In this document: piece by piece, positions 16,787 through 24,495 of the stretch | Position numbering within the stretch: the stretch's first letter is position 1 | How the letters are laid out: each line of letters begins with the position of its first letter | DNA from: Devosia sp. | Lineage (GTDB): Bacteria > Pseudomonadota > Alphaproteobacteria > Rhizobiales > Devosiaceae | DNA length: 32,351 nucleotides | Direction: 5' to 3' | Assembly: GCA_015234425.1 (NCBI GenBank) | Contig: JADGNE010000032.1 | Location: forward strand, 1-32,351 | Notes under the pieces: model-generated | The model's input: only the letters and a program-made list of their open reading frames with translations | Databases searched by the model: none | Told to the model about the DNA's origin: nothing | Translations under genes and position numbers: made by a program

Positions 16787-19207
16787 GTGTCTTCTGGTTC
16801 CCCGTTCAAGCGTTTTCTCGCCCGCCTCACCCATGATCGCTCCATCGGCTTCGGTCTCGAACATCTCGGCCTGACCACAGTGCGCAATCCGCGCGTCATG
16901 GCTCTGATCGTTCTGGCCTTCTCGATCTTCTGTTTTATCCAGATCCCCAAGGCCAATGTCGACGGCGATCTCCTGCGTGTCTATGCCCATTCCGGACCCT
17001 ATTACGACGCCTATGCTCATCTCTCGGAGACCTTCGGCACTTTCGAGAACGACCTCTACGTGCTGGTCAATTCCGAAACCCTCGTCGAGCCCGAGACCAT
17101 AGAACGCGTCCGCGATCTCGCCTTCGAGCTCGAACTCAATGAATACGCCGTCGGCACCATGTCGCCCTTCACCCTGCGAAAACCTGCGCCGGGCGGCGGC
17201 TCCGAGCCGGCCGTGCCCGAGGGCATGCTGACCCCGGACGAAGTCGCCTTCGCTCTCATCGATCTCCAGCAGAACGATCCGATGATGCGCAATCTCATCA
17301 CCCCGGACCTTTCGGGCGTGGTGCTGATCATGTTCCCCAATCAGGAACTGGTGGCCGAGCGCGGCGCCAAGGCCATGATCGACAATCTGCGCGAAACCAT
17401 AGCTCCCTTCCAGGCAGCCGGCCTTTCAGTCGAGATCACCGGCCCGCCGGTCTGGACCACCGAAATGCTCAACGCTGCGGTGGACGACCAGGTCAAGTTC
17501 ACCGTCTACGGGTTCCTCCTCGGCTCGGCTATTGCCCTCTTTGCCCTGCGCTCCATTGCCGGCGCGCTGATCGTCGCCGCCACGCCCTTCCTCTCGGTGA
17601 TGTGGGCGATGGGCATGATCCTCTTCTTCTTCGGCTCCTTCTCCTTCCTCACCATCATCGTCACCACGCTGGTGCTGGTGATCTCCTTTGCCGAGTCGAT
17701 GTTCTTTACCTTCAACTGGCTCGCCTATTGGCGGGACGGCATGGAGCCGAACAAGGCCGTCGACGCCACCATAAAGCTCGTCGGCCCCGCCACGGCCCTC
17801 ACCATGCTCGTCTCAATGGTCAGCTTTGCCTCGCTGTCGCTGACCCCGGGCCAGGGCGTGCGCGAATTCTCCATGGCCGGTGCCATGGGCGCGTTCCTGC
17901 TCTTTGCCTGCACCATGACCTTCCAGCCGCTGCTGCTGAAGCTCGCGCTCCGCCTCGGCTTCAAGGCTCCGCCGAAGTCGAGCCGGGTGCTGAACGCTCC
18001 CCTGCCCCTCAGCTGGTTCCTCGCCAGCCGCTTTGGCCGCCCCATCGCCATCATCGGCATCGTGCTGACAGGCCTGCTGCTAGTCCCCTATTTCCTCATC
18101 CAGCCGCGCTTCTCCTTCGAGGATTTCGTGGCCAATGAATCGACCGCCCTCACCGCGGCCGAGAGCATCGACGAAGGGGTCGGCGGCGTCGCCCCGCTCT
18201 ACATTCGCGTTCCCCTCATCGAGAACGATCCCAACGTCGGCGAGGTCGACTACCAGCGCATCAAGATCGTCCACGAAATCCTCGAGGCCGAGCTGGGCGA
18301 GAACAAGGTCATCTCCGCCGCCAGCATGACCAATTACACTGACGCCGGCTTCACCCGCGGCGAAGTGCTCGACGCCGTCGGTCCCTTCATGCGCCAGCGC
18401 TTTGTTACCGATGACGGCTCGCAGGCCCTCGTCACCGGCTTCATGCCCACCATCATCGAAAGTGATCTGCTGAAAGATCTCGTCCACCGGGTGGAGACCG
18501 AGCTTGTCGCCGCCGGCATTGACGATGCCGAGCTCGGCGGCTTCCGCATCCTTACCACCTTCGCCACCGATGACATCGTGCGCGGCCTGCAGATGGATCT
18601 CTCGCTCAGCGTGCTGGTCAATCTGGGGCTGATCGGCTTCGCCTTCCAGTCCTTCCGCGTCGCCCTCGCTTCAGCCATCCCGAACCTCTTCCCCATTCTG
18701 GGCACGGAGGCCTGGCTCTGGTTCTCCGGCGCTGGGCTGCAGCTCACAACCGTCATCGCGCTCACCATCGCCTTCGGCATCGCGGTGGACGACACGGTCC
18801 ACTTCCTCTCGCACTACCTGCATGGACGTCGCGAGGAGAAGCGCAGCCACGAGGACGCGGTCAAGCACACGCTGCTGCGCATCGGCGGCGCCATTGTCGC
18901 CACCACGGTCATCCTCTGCGCCGGCACAGCCATCCTCGTCTGGTCCGAACTGCCGCAGGTCGCCATGTTCGGCTCGCTCTTCGTCATCACCCTGGCGCTC
19001 GCGGTCCTCGGCGATCTCTTTATCCTGCCGGCCCTGCTCATGGCGGGGGGCAAGTTCTTCCACCCATTGGGCAAGATCAAAGTGCGCACCGCCGATCACG
19101 ACGCCACCCCTGACGATCCCACCGGTGATACCGTCACCGGTAACGGGGATGCCATCACCGGTGACGACGGAACCGGCGGCGCCGCACCCAGTCCCGGGCG
19201 CGCCTGA
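16787..19207 (+). CDS. RND superfamily (MMPL-type) exporter
   Basis: This is an inner-membrane transporter of 806 residues with the two-fold RND layout: one helix near 38-53, a large periplasmic loop, a five-helix block from about 240, then helix 7 near 415-437, a second loop and a five-helix block to about 755. The RND/SSD signature GIAVDDTVHF carries Asp668-Asp669, the likely proton relay. It lacks the length of tripartite HAE1 pumps and looks like the MMPL/lipid-exporter type. The frame is open far upstream, but the part before 16787 is antisense to the lipase gene; I chose the GTG at 16787, with GGAG ten bases upstream. The C-terminal tail is rich in repeated TGD/TGN units. The neighbouring hydrolase suggests a lipid-like substrate. 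Confidence 0.9.
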   Translation: MSSGSPFKRFLARLTHDRSIGFGLEHLGLTTVRNPRVMALIVLAFSIFCFIQIPKANVDGDLLRVYAHSGPYYDAYAHLSETFGTFENDLYVLVNSETLVEPETIERVRDLAFELELNEYAVGTMSPFTLRKPAPGGGSEPAVPEGMLTPDEVAFALIDLQQNDPMMRNLITPDLSGVVLIMFPNQELVAERGAKAMIDNLRETIAPFQAAGLSVEITGPPVWTTEMLNAAVDDQVKFTVYGFLLGSAIALFALRSIAGALIVAATPFLSVMWAMGMILFFFGSFSFLTIIVTTLVLVISFAESMFFTFNWLAYWRDGMEPNKAVDATIKLVGPATALTMLVSMVSFASLSLTPGQGVREFSMAGAMGAFLLFACTMTFQPLLLKLALRLGFKAPPKSSRVLNAPLPLSWFLASRFGRPIAIIGIVLTGLLLVPYFLIQPRFSFEDFVANESTALTAAESIDEGVGGVAPLYIRVPLIENDPNVGEVDYQRIKIVHEILEAELGENKVISAASMTNYTDAGFTRGEVLDAVGPFMRQRFVTDDGSQALVTGFMPTIIESDLLKDLVHRVETELVAAGIDDAELGGFRILTTFATDDIVRGLQMDLSLSVLVNLGLIGFAFQSFRVALASAIPNLFPILGTEAWLWFSGAGLQLTTVIALTIAFGIAVDDTVHFLSHYLHGRREEKRSHEDAVKHTLLRIGGAIVATTVILCAGTAILVWSELPQVAMFGSLFVITLALAVLGDLFILPALLMAGGKFFHPLGKIKVRTADHDATPDDPTGDTVTGNGDAITGDDGTGGAAPSPGRA

Positions 19208-19301
19208 TGCCCCTCCAAAATTTCCACCGAATCTCGCCGTATTTGCTACAAGAAACCGCATGACAGCCGGGGGGCTCGTTGTGACATCTGGAGGCTTTGC
19301 C

Positions 19302-19829
19302 ATGACCTTTCTCGGAACCCTGACCCGTGCTGCGGCACTGGCGGGCGTGATTGCTTCTGCTGGCTTGTCAGCAGCGCCGGCCTTTGCGGGCCCGGCCGAA
19401 GTCGCACTGCTTAAATCCTACATTGGAGATTGGCGCGGCCGCGGCACGCTGATCGGCGCCAGCAAGGAAAGCGTGGTCTGCCGCCTGTCGCTGACCCAGG
19501 GCAATCAGGACAAGGTCAATTACAACGGCCGCTGCACCCTCGCCGGCACCAATCTCTCCGTTGCCGGCACCATCGCCTATGTCGATGCGTCGCGCCGCTA
19601 CGAAGCCGCCATGACCTCCAACGCAACCTTCACCGGCATCGCCGTCGGCCAGAAGCGCGGCAGCGGCCTCGTCTTCAACCTGCGCGAGCGTGAGGAAGAC
19701 GAAGAAGGCAAGCCGATGAACATCTCGGCCCAAATCTCGCTCAACAGCAACGCCATCGGCGTCACCTTCGAGGTCGTCTACGTCGAATCCGGCGACAGCC
19801 TCCGCGCCGAAGTCCCCTTTTCGCGGTAG
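19302..19829 (+). CDS. Small secreted/periplasmic protein of unknown function
   Basis: This 175-residue protein begins with a clear Sec signal peptide (cut after APAFA, about residue 28). I do not recognise the family. The mature part starts GPAEVALLKSYIGDWRGRG and continues with alternating beta-strand-like segments and two cysteines (VVCRLSL and GRCTLAG), which could pair in the periplasm. The pattern, a short helix, then YIGDWRGRGTL and repeated strands, recalls small beta-barrel, lipocalin-like proteins, but this is only an impression. The ATG at 19302 has GGAGG seven bases upstream, an excellent start. It lies 94 bp after the RND exporter on the same strand and may be co-expressed with it. 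Confidence 0.85.
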   Translation: MTFLGTLTRAAALAGVIASAGLSAAPAFAGPAEVALLKSYIGDWRGRGTLIGASKESVVCRLSLTQGNQDKVNYNGRCTLAGTNLSVAGTIAYVDASRRYEAAMTSNATFTGIAVGQKRGSGLVFNLREREEDEEGKPMNISAQISLNSNAIGVTFEVVYVESGDSLRAEVPFSR

Positions 19830-19946
19830 TTTTTGGCAAGTCAGCGCCCGCTGAGCTTCTCAGTGCGCTCTGCAACTCGTCAGTCGTCTTCAGCCTCTCG
19901 GCCCCTGCCACCCTCCCCCTTCGAGGGCTTAGAGGCGCCCACAGGG

Positions 19947-19974
19947 AAAATCGCTCCGATGGAGCGATTTTAGC
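19947..19974 (+). terminator. Hairpin terminator, also the hairpin of repeat B2
   Basis: A perfect 11-bp stem AAAATCGCTCC/GGAGCGATTTT (19947-19957, 19961-19971) has the loop GAT. The T-run at the 3' foot of the stem makes it a plausible terminator for the secreted-protein gene, 118 bp after its stop. Confidence 0.55.
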
Positions 19975-20010
19975 CGAGAAGGCCATGAGAGCTCCGCTCG
20001 AATGGCTGGA
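19947..20010 (+). repeat. Dispersed repeat family B, copy 2
   Basis: The hairpin CGCTCC-GAT-GGAGCG is followed by GCCGAGAAGGCCATGAGAGC and CGCTCGAATGGCTGGA. Copy 1 shares a 33-base block with one mismatch; copy 3 shares the hairpin plan and most of the block. In one frame the block reads EKAMRAPLEWLE, and the other copies keep a similar peptide. Confidence 0.75.
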
Positions 20011-20014
20011 AAAA

Positions 20015-20037
20015 GCTTGGGTCCAAAGGACCCAAGC
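20015..20037 (+). repeat. Perfect inverted repeat upstream of dtd
   Basis: GCTTGGGTCC (20015-20024) and GGACCCAAGC (20028-20037) form a 10-bp perfect stem around AAA. No T-run follows. It ends 62 bases before the dtd ATG, in the leader or just upstream of it. Confidence 0.6.
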
Positions 20038-20099
20038 AACGCTCGGGAGGGGGGCGACTTAACCCAACTCTTTAAGCCTCCAACACAAAGCCCCCACCC

Positions 20100-20540
20100 A
20101 TGCGAGCCCTCGTTCAGCGCGTCCTTTCCGCCTCCGTCACAGTCGATGCTGAAATCACCGGACAGATCGATCAGGGCCTGCTCGTCCTCGTCTGCGCCAT
20201 GCAGGGCGATACCGAAAAACAGTCCGACTGGCTCGCCGCAAAAATCTCCAAGCTGCGCATCTTCTCTGACGACGCCGGCAAGATGAACCGCTCGCTGCTC
20301 GACATTGGTGGCGCCGCGCTCGTCGTCAGCCAGTTCACCCTCGCCGCCGACACAAGGGGCAATCGCCCGGGCTTCTCTACTGCCGCCGCGCCGGACCTCG
20401 GCCGCGCCCTTTACGAGCACTTCTCCAAAACGCTGGCCGGCCTCGGCGTGCCGGTCGCCAATGGAATTTTTGCGGCCGACATGAAAGTGGCGCTGATCAA
20501 CGACGGCCCCATCACCATCTGGCTCGACACCGAGCAATAG
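20100..20540 (+). CDS. dtd: D-aminoacyl-tRNA deacylase
   Basis: DTD hydrolyses D-aminoacyl-tRNAs (and Gly-tRNA-Ala), recycling tRNA and keeping D-amino acids out of proteins. The 146-residue length is typical. Both active-site motifs are visible: SQFTL at 77-81 and the Gly-cisPro motif in NDGPIT at 134-139. The conserved GNRPGFS at 87-93 is close to the usual GxRPSF. The ATG at 20100 has no Shine-Dalgarno (the bases before it are pyrimidine-rich), so it may be translated from a leaderless or weakly initiated message. The N-terminus MRALVQRV matches the family, supporting this start. It is preceded by repeat B2 and convergent with the ABC binding protein gene. Confidence 0.96.
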   Translation: MRALVQRVLSASVTVDAEITGQIDQGLLVLVCAMQGDTEKQSDWLAAKISKLRIFSDDAGKMNRSLLDIGGAALVVSQFTLAADTRGNRPGFSTAAAPDLGRALYEHFSKTLAGLGVPVANGIFAADMKVALINDGPITIWLDTEQ

Positions 20541-20556
20541 CCTTCACTCTCCCCAA

Positions 20557-20585
20557 TTGAAAAAGGGCCGCTTTCGCGACCCTTT
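20557..20585 (-). terminator. Bidirectional terminator between dtd and the ABC binding protein
   Basis: On the minus strand a 10-bp stem AAAGGGTCGC/GCGGCCCTTT with one G-U pair and a GAAA tetraloop is followed by TTC. It serves the binding-protein gene and possibly dtd. A second GC stem (GCCCGGC/GCCGGGC, about 20594-20612) lies nearer the binding-protein stop. Confidence 0.75.
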
Positions 20586-20627
20586 CCATCTCTGCCCGGC
20601 AACCCGCCGGGCCATGTCTGCACGCCG

Positions 20628-22172
20628 TTATTTCAGGCGTGCCGTCCAGATATCCAGCGCCTCGTCGCGACGCGGAGTCCAGTCGATCCGGTCCGAAACG
20701 CCGTAAAAATCTGGCTGGAAGTAGAGGAAGATCCACGGGGCATCGTCGTGATGGATAGCCAGCATCTCGTCGACGATCTTGCGCTCGGCAACGGGGTCGC
20801 GATCACCCAGCATGGCCCAGCGCTTTTCCCACTCTTCGTTCTTCCACATACCGGTGTTCACCGGCGCGTCCCACGAGGAGAACAGCGACATGTCGAAGAT
20901 GGCGCTCCACAGCTGGCCGCCCTGGCCGATGAAGAACATCGGACCCGCGCGGTGCTCACGGGCCATCGGCGAAAACACCGACATTTCCATCAGATCATTG
21001 GTGGTCTCGACACCCACATCGCTCAGATACTGGGCCAGCGCCTGCTGCACTTGGCCGTCGTTGAGATAGCGACCCTGCGGACCCTGCATGGTCATGGTGA
21101 AGCGCACCCCGTCTTCGCCGCGCGGATAACCGGCAGCGTCGAGCATTTCCTCGGCCTTGGCCGGGTCATAAGGATAGGGCTTGACGTTGGGATTGCCCAG
21201 ATTGGCGAGGCCGTTGGCGCGCTCGCACTCCGTGCCGAGCAACTGGCGGCAGATCATCGGCACGTCAACGGCCATGTTGAGGGCCTGGCGCACTTCCTTC
21301 TTCTTGAGCGCTTCGCCGGCAGTCTCGCCGTCAAAAGTGCCCGAGAAATTGAAGCCGGCGAACATGCGGCGCGTCCCGGCAACCGAAACCACCTTGGCGT
21401 GGCCGGATGCATTGACGACTTCGCTCTGATCGGGCGGAATATTTGTGGCGATATCGACATTGCCGGCCAGCAGTTCGGCCGTACGCGTGCTCGATTCCGG
21501 AATGACCTTAAAGATCACGTTCTCGAACGGAACGTCCGTCAGGGTCCACTGATCATTGCGCGTCAGCACAACGCGATCGGCACGCACCCATTCCACCAGC
21601 TTGTAGGGACCCGAGGCAACCGGCGAAACCGCCGCTTCCTCGACAGTCATCTTCTCATAGCTGTCCTTGCAGTGGATCAGGATATCCGCTGCCATGCCGG
21701 TCACGGTCGACGAGTAGCTCTTGACCTGCAGCACGGCGACATCCGGCCCCTCGGCCCGCGCACCGACGAAGCCGATCGACGAATAGGTAAAGCCCGGCAC
21801 GTGGCCGATGAAGCCATTGGCCGGATCCGCCGCACGGTTGAGCGTATAGGCGACGTCTTCGGCGTCCAGCGTCTCGCCGTCTTCGCATTTCAGACCCGGG
21901 CGGATCTTGAAGCTCAGCTCGGTGCCTTCGTCGTTCCAGAAATAGCTTTCGGCAAAATTGGGGACGATCTCGCCTTCCGGCGTGACCGACAGCAGCGTGC
22001 CCCACAGCGCCATGGCGACGTTCAGCGACGACGCCTGGTTGAGCATGTCGGGCTCGAGCGATTCGACGTCTACCGACTGCGCCACGACGAGCGTGTTCTC
22101 AGATGGTTGAGCCAGCGCAGGCAGGCAGGTTGCCAGCAACAGGCCGGCTGCAAAGCTTAGTCTAGATTTCAT
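20628..22172 (-). CDS. ABC transporter periplasmic binding protein, peptide/nickel family (SBP_bac_5)
   Basis: This 514-residue exported solute-binding protein belongs to the oligopeptide/dipeptide group. It has a Sec signal peptide (MKSRLSFAAGLLLATCLPALA, cut near residue 21) and then the family opening NTLVVAQSVDVESLEPDML. The SBP_bac_5 signature region is around PEGEIVPNFAESY, with FKIRPGLKCEDGETLDAEDV after it. I chose the ATG at 22172 because GGAGG lies eight bases upstream and the signal peptide begins there; the longer open frame upstream is not needed. No permease or ATPase gene is adjacent, so it is an orphan here. Its promoter region has consensus hexamers and a TGTATACA palindrome. 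The ligand is unknown; peptides, sugars or opines are all possible. Confidence 0.94.
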   Translation of the reverse strand: MKSRLSFAAGLLLATCLPALAQPSENTLVVAQSVDVESLEPDMLNQASSLNVAMALWGTLLSVTPEGEIVPNFAESYFWNDEGTELSFKIRPGLKCEDGETLDAEDVAYTLNRAADPANGFIGHVPGFTYSSIGFVGARAEGPDVAVLQVKSYSSTVTGMAADILIHCKDSYEKMTVEEAAVSPVASGPYKLVEWVRADRVVLTRNDQWTLTDVPFENVIFKVIPESSTRTAELLAGNVDIATNIPPDQSEVVNASGHAKVVSVAGTRRMFAGFNFSGTFDGETAGEALKKKEVRQALNMAVDVPMICRQLLGTECERANGLANLGNPNVKPYPYDPAKAEEMLDAAGYPRGEDGVRFTMTMQGPQGRYLNDGQVQQALAQYLSDVGVETTNDLMEMSVFSPMAREHRAGPMFFIGQGGQLWSAIFDMSLFSSWDAPVNTGMWKNEEWEKRWAMLGDRDPVAERKIVDEMLAIHHDDAPWIFLYFQPDFYGVSDRIDWTPRRDEALDIWTARLK

Positions 22173-22268
22173 GGGTACTCCCTCCAAGGATACAGCCGGC
22201 GCGACACCGACAGCAAACACCCAGCGACAACGGACCCCTTCTCCGTTACCCGCTGTATGATTGCATAC

Positions 22269-22307
22269 TGTATACATTATAAAATGGAGCATCCCGACGT
22301 CTGTCAA
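22269..22307 (-). promoter_or_regulatory. Promoter with GntR-like operator for the ABC binding protein
   Basis: On the minus strand a perfect -35 TTGACA (22302-22307) is followed by AT-rich TTTTATAAT. TTTTAT lies 17 bases away; the perfect TATAAT (22276-22281) lies 20 away. The palindrome TGTATACA (22269-22276) abuts the -10, resembling operators of FadR/FCD-type GntR repressors. The leader to the ATG would be about 100 nt. Confidence 0.6.
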
Positions 22308-22555
22308 GGGCGTTCGAGCCCAGGAACGGCCAAGATCGAATTTTATGGCCGAGACGACCGTTTATGGCGCGGACGTTTCCGCGAGGCCGAGGCCACGAGG
22401 GCTGAACGTCGATGAGGGAGGAGAGCACAACGCTGGAGGGACGAACTCGCCGCACCACCGCTGGCCCTGTTTCTAGCGTGCAACGTTCATCCGGCCTGCG
22501 TGCCCATTGCATGGCGCGCCTTGGTCACTGGCTCCGCGACTGAAATTTGACCATG

Positions 22556-22577
22556 TCGCCGGGCCGCAGCCCGGCGA
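22556..22577 (-). terminator. GC hairpin after the aldo/keto reductase gene
   Basis: CGCCGGGC/GCCCGGCG (22557-22564, 22569-22576) plus an outer T-A pair forms a nine-pair stem directly after the stop. There is no U-run, so termination may be weak or rho-assisted. Confidence 0.45.
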
Positions 22578-22581
22578 TGCG

Positions 22582-23511
22582 TCACGGCACTTTATGTCCG
22601 GCAGCGCGAAACAGGCGGTACCATTCTTCGCGCGTCAGCTGGATATCAGAACCTGCAACGCAGTCGCGAACCCGCTCCGGCTTTGTCGTTCCAGGCACCA
22701 CCTGGATATTGGCGGGGTGCCTGACGATCCAGGCAACGGCGATGCCCGTCGGTGTGACCTCGTATTTTCGTGCCAGTTCATCCAGCACGTCATTGAGTTC
22801 GGCAAAATTCTCCCGGTCGCCGATGAAGACGCCCTTGAAGAAACCTCGCTGGAAGGGCGACCACGCCTGCAGCGTCATGCCGGTGAGGCGCGAATAGTCG
22901 AGCAGCCCCACATCGCGGGAAATGGATTGGTCGAGCCCGCCCATATTGGCGGCAATGCCCTGGGCAATCAGGTTCGCGTGCGGAAGGCTCAGCTCCACCT
23001 GGTTGTAGACAAGCGGCTGCCGGACCGCCGTCTTCAAAACTTCGATTTGCCCGGGCGTGTGGTTCGAAACGCCGAACTGGCGCACCTTGCCTGACGCATG
23101 GAGCACCTCGAACGCTTCGGCGACCTCTTCAGGTTCGACAAGCGCATCCGGGCGGTGGAGCAAGAGGACATCGAGATAGTCCATCTTGAGCGCCGCCAGC
23201 GATCCGTCCACCGCTTCCAGAATGTGTTCCTTGGAAAAATCGAACCAACCCCGGCGAATGCCGACCTTGCTCTGGATGACAACGCGCTCGCGTTCAGCCG
23301 GAGAGAATGTCACAGCATCGCCAAAACGCTGCTCGCAGACATGGTCCTTGCCGCCGTAGATGTCAGCGTGGTCGAACACCGTGACGCCCGCCTCGATGGC
23401 AGTATCGACCAGGGTCCGGATCGCATCATCCTCCATATTGGTGATGCGCATGAGCCCCAGAACGACGCTTGAGACCGCCTGCCCTTCCGGCCCGACCTTG
23501 TAATTCCGCAT
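22582..23511 (-). CDS. Aldo/keto reductase, YdhF-like
   Basis: This is an NADPH-dependent oxidoreductase with the (beta/alpha)8 fold, 309 residues. The catalytic tetrad is complete: Asp47 and Tyr52 in FDHADIYGG, Lys82 in IQSKVGI, and His119 in LLLHRPD. The C-terminal cofactor motif is VVPGTTKPERVRDC. The closest resemblance is to the YdhF/YcsN group, whose physiological substrates are not known. I chose the ATG at 23511 because GAGGAGG lies five bases upstream; the frame is open further but carries ssb terminator sequence there. It lies downstream of ssb on the same strand, separated by the ssb terminator, so it is probably a separate unit. Confidence 0.93.
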   Translation of the reverse strand: MRNYKVGPEGQAVSSVVLGLMRITNMEDDAIRTLVDTAIEAGVTVFDHADIYGGKDHVCEQRFGDAVTFSPAERERVVIQSKVGIRRGWFDFSKEHILEAVDGSLAALKMDYLDVLLLHRPDALVEPEEVAEAFEVLHASGKVRQFGVSNHTPGQIEVLKTAVRQPLVYNQVELSLPHANLIAQGIAANMGGLDQSISRDVGLLDYSRLTGMTLQAWSPFQRGFFKGVFIGDRENFAELNDVLDELARKYEVTPTGIAVAWIVRHPANIQVVPGTTKPERVRDCVAGSDIQLTREEWYRLFRAAGHKVP

Positions 23512-23554
23512 ACTATCCTCCTCGATAGAATCTGTGCTTGCTGTTTCGGCGCGT

Positions 23555-23576
23555 AAAAAAGGCCGCTTTCGCGGCC
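23555..23576 (-). terminator. Terminator of ssb
   Basis: On the minus strand GGCCGC-GAAA-GCGGCC is followed directly by TTTTTT, 62 bp after the ssb stop. Confidence 0.85.
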
Positions 23577-23638
23577 AATTTAAAGTCATGGTCTAATTCT
23601 GGACGGAAATTTCCGTCGTCTACCCGAATGGGCTTCGA

Positions 23639-24187
23639 TCAGAACGGGATATCGTCGTCCATCCCGCCGGGCTCGAAGGCCGGGGCGTTTGCCGCAGGCC
23701 GACGTGCGCCACCGCCGGCATTGTTGTCGCGACCGCGGAAGCCGCCATCGCCGCCCCCACCATAACCGCCGCCACCGCCGCCGTAGCCGCCTTCGCTGCT
23801 GCCACCACCGCCACCGCCGCCGCCGGCGTTATCGCCACGGCCGTCGAGCAGCGTCAGGTTCGAGTTGAAACCCTGCAGCACGATCTCGGTGGAATATTTG
23901 TCCTGGCCGGACTGGTCCTGCCATTTGCGCGTCTGCAGCTGGCCTTCGATATAGACCTTGCTGCCCTTGCGCAGATAGCTCTCGGCGACGCGCGTCAGAC
24001 CTTCCGAGAAGATCACCACGCGGTGCCACTCGGTCTTTTCGCGGCGCTCGCCGGTGTTGCGGTCCTTCCAGCTTTCCGAAGTGGCGATCGAAAGGTTCAC
24101 CACCTTGCCGCCATTCGGCAGGTTCCGCACTTCCGGGTCATTGCCCAGATTGCCCACCAGAATGACCTTGTTCACGCTGCCTGCCAT
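23639..24187 (-). CDS. ssb: Single-stranded DNA-binding protein
   Basis: SSB coats single-stranded DNA during replication, recombination and repair and recruits partner enzymes. The 182-residue protein has the OB-fold domain (about 1-112) with the DNA-stacking tryptophans Trp40, Trp54 and Trp89. A low-complexity Gly-rich linker (about 118-160) follows, and the acidic interaction tip MDDDIPF (176-182). The ATG at 24187 has AAGGAAGG four bases upstream. Upstream lies an excellent sigma-70 promoter whose -10 is covered by a LexA box, so the gene should be SOS-induced; the leader would be about 190 nt. Its usual partner uvrA lies 2.8 kb away on the other strand. Confidence 0.97.
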   Translation of the reverse strand: MAGSVNKVILVGNLGNDPEVRNLPNGGKVVNLSIATSESWKDRNTGERREKTEWHRVVIFSEGLTRVAESYLRKGSKVYIEGQLQTRKWQDQSGQDKYSTEIVLQGFNSNLTLLDGRGDNAGGGGGGGGSSEGGYGGGGGGYGGGGDGGFRGRDNNAGGGARRPAANAPAFEPGGMDDDIPF

Positions 24188-24382
24188 GGCGCCTTCCTTC
24201 CAATTCAGTCTCGCCCGGAGTCGGTCGCGAGACCCTCACAAAATACCAGGGACCGCCGTCGCGTGATCGCGCCCGACAGGTCCGTTCCGGCCCATCTTAG
24301 CCCCATTCGCGGCCCGAGGATGGACAATTCTGCTAACGCCCACACCTTTCAAACCCGACCTAACCGGCTGGCCTGAATTAAT

Positions 24383-24397
24383 GTTCACTATATGTTC
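24383..24397. promoter_or_regulatory. LexA box of ssb
   Basis: GTTC (24383-24386), seven bases, GTTC (24394-24397): an exact match to the alphaproteobacterial SOS operator GTTC-N7-GTTC. It covers the -10 of the ssb promoter, the right place for repression by LexA. Confidence 0.85.
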
Positions 24398-24415
24398 ACG
24401 CAGCTACCTCGTCAA
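24387..24415 (-). promoter_or_regulatory. Sigma-70 promoter of ssb
   Basis: On the minus strand TTGACG (24410-24415) and TATAGT (24387-24392) are exactly 17 bases apart, each one base from consensus. The start would be near 24380. Confidence 0.78.
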
Positions 24416-24495
24416 TATTGTTACTTGACCCCCCGGCAATCCCTTGGTTTGGGAGCCCCCGGACGCAGTTGGTTATGACACTGAGGAGATCGCCT

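Larger units (their letters stand above)
19830..20099. other. Intergenic region before dtd, rich in hairpins
   Basis: This space holds a terminator-like hairpin (19947-19971), the conserved block of family B copy 2 (to about 20010), and a second perfect hairpin (20015-20037), followed by a purine-rich stretch GGGAGGGGGG near 20043-20054. I see no reading frame with a start signal. Confidence 0.6.
22173..22581. other. Intergenic region upstream of the ABC binding protein
   Basis: The part next to the binding protein (22173-22307) is its leader and promoter. From about 22320 to 22550 I see nothing convincing: short open frames lack start signals. A GC hairpin closes the aldo/keto reductase gene at the far end. 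Confidence 0.55.
24188..24495. other. Intergenic region between ssb and the CoA-transferase gene
   Basis: It contains the long ssb leader (24188 to about 24380), the ssb promoter with its LexA box (24383-24415), and the start region of the CoA-transferase gene. I see no further gene. Confidence 0.65.

Noticed and set aside
22261..22476. 71-residue open frame upstream of the ABC binding protein
   Set aside because: It overlaps the promoter region, lacks a Shine-Dalgarno and has no recognisable composition or family.
23700..23830. Possible tandem repeat or CRISPR-like array
   Set aside because: The repeated GCC/GCCACC pattern is the Gly-rich linker of SSB read on the opposite strand; there are no spacers.
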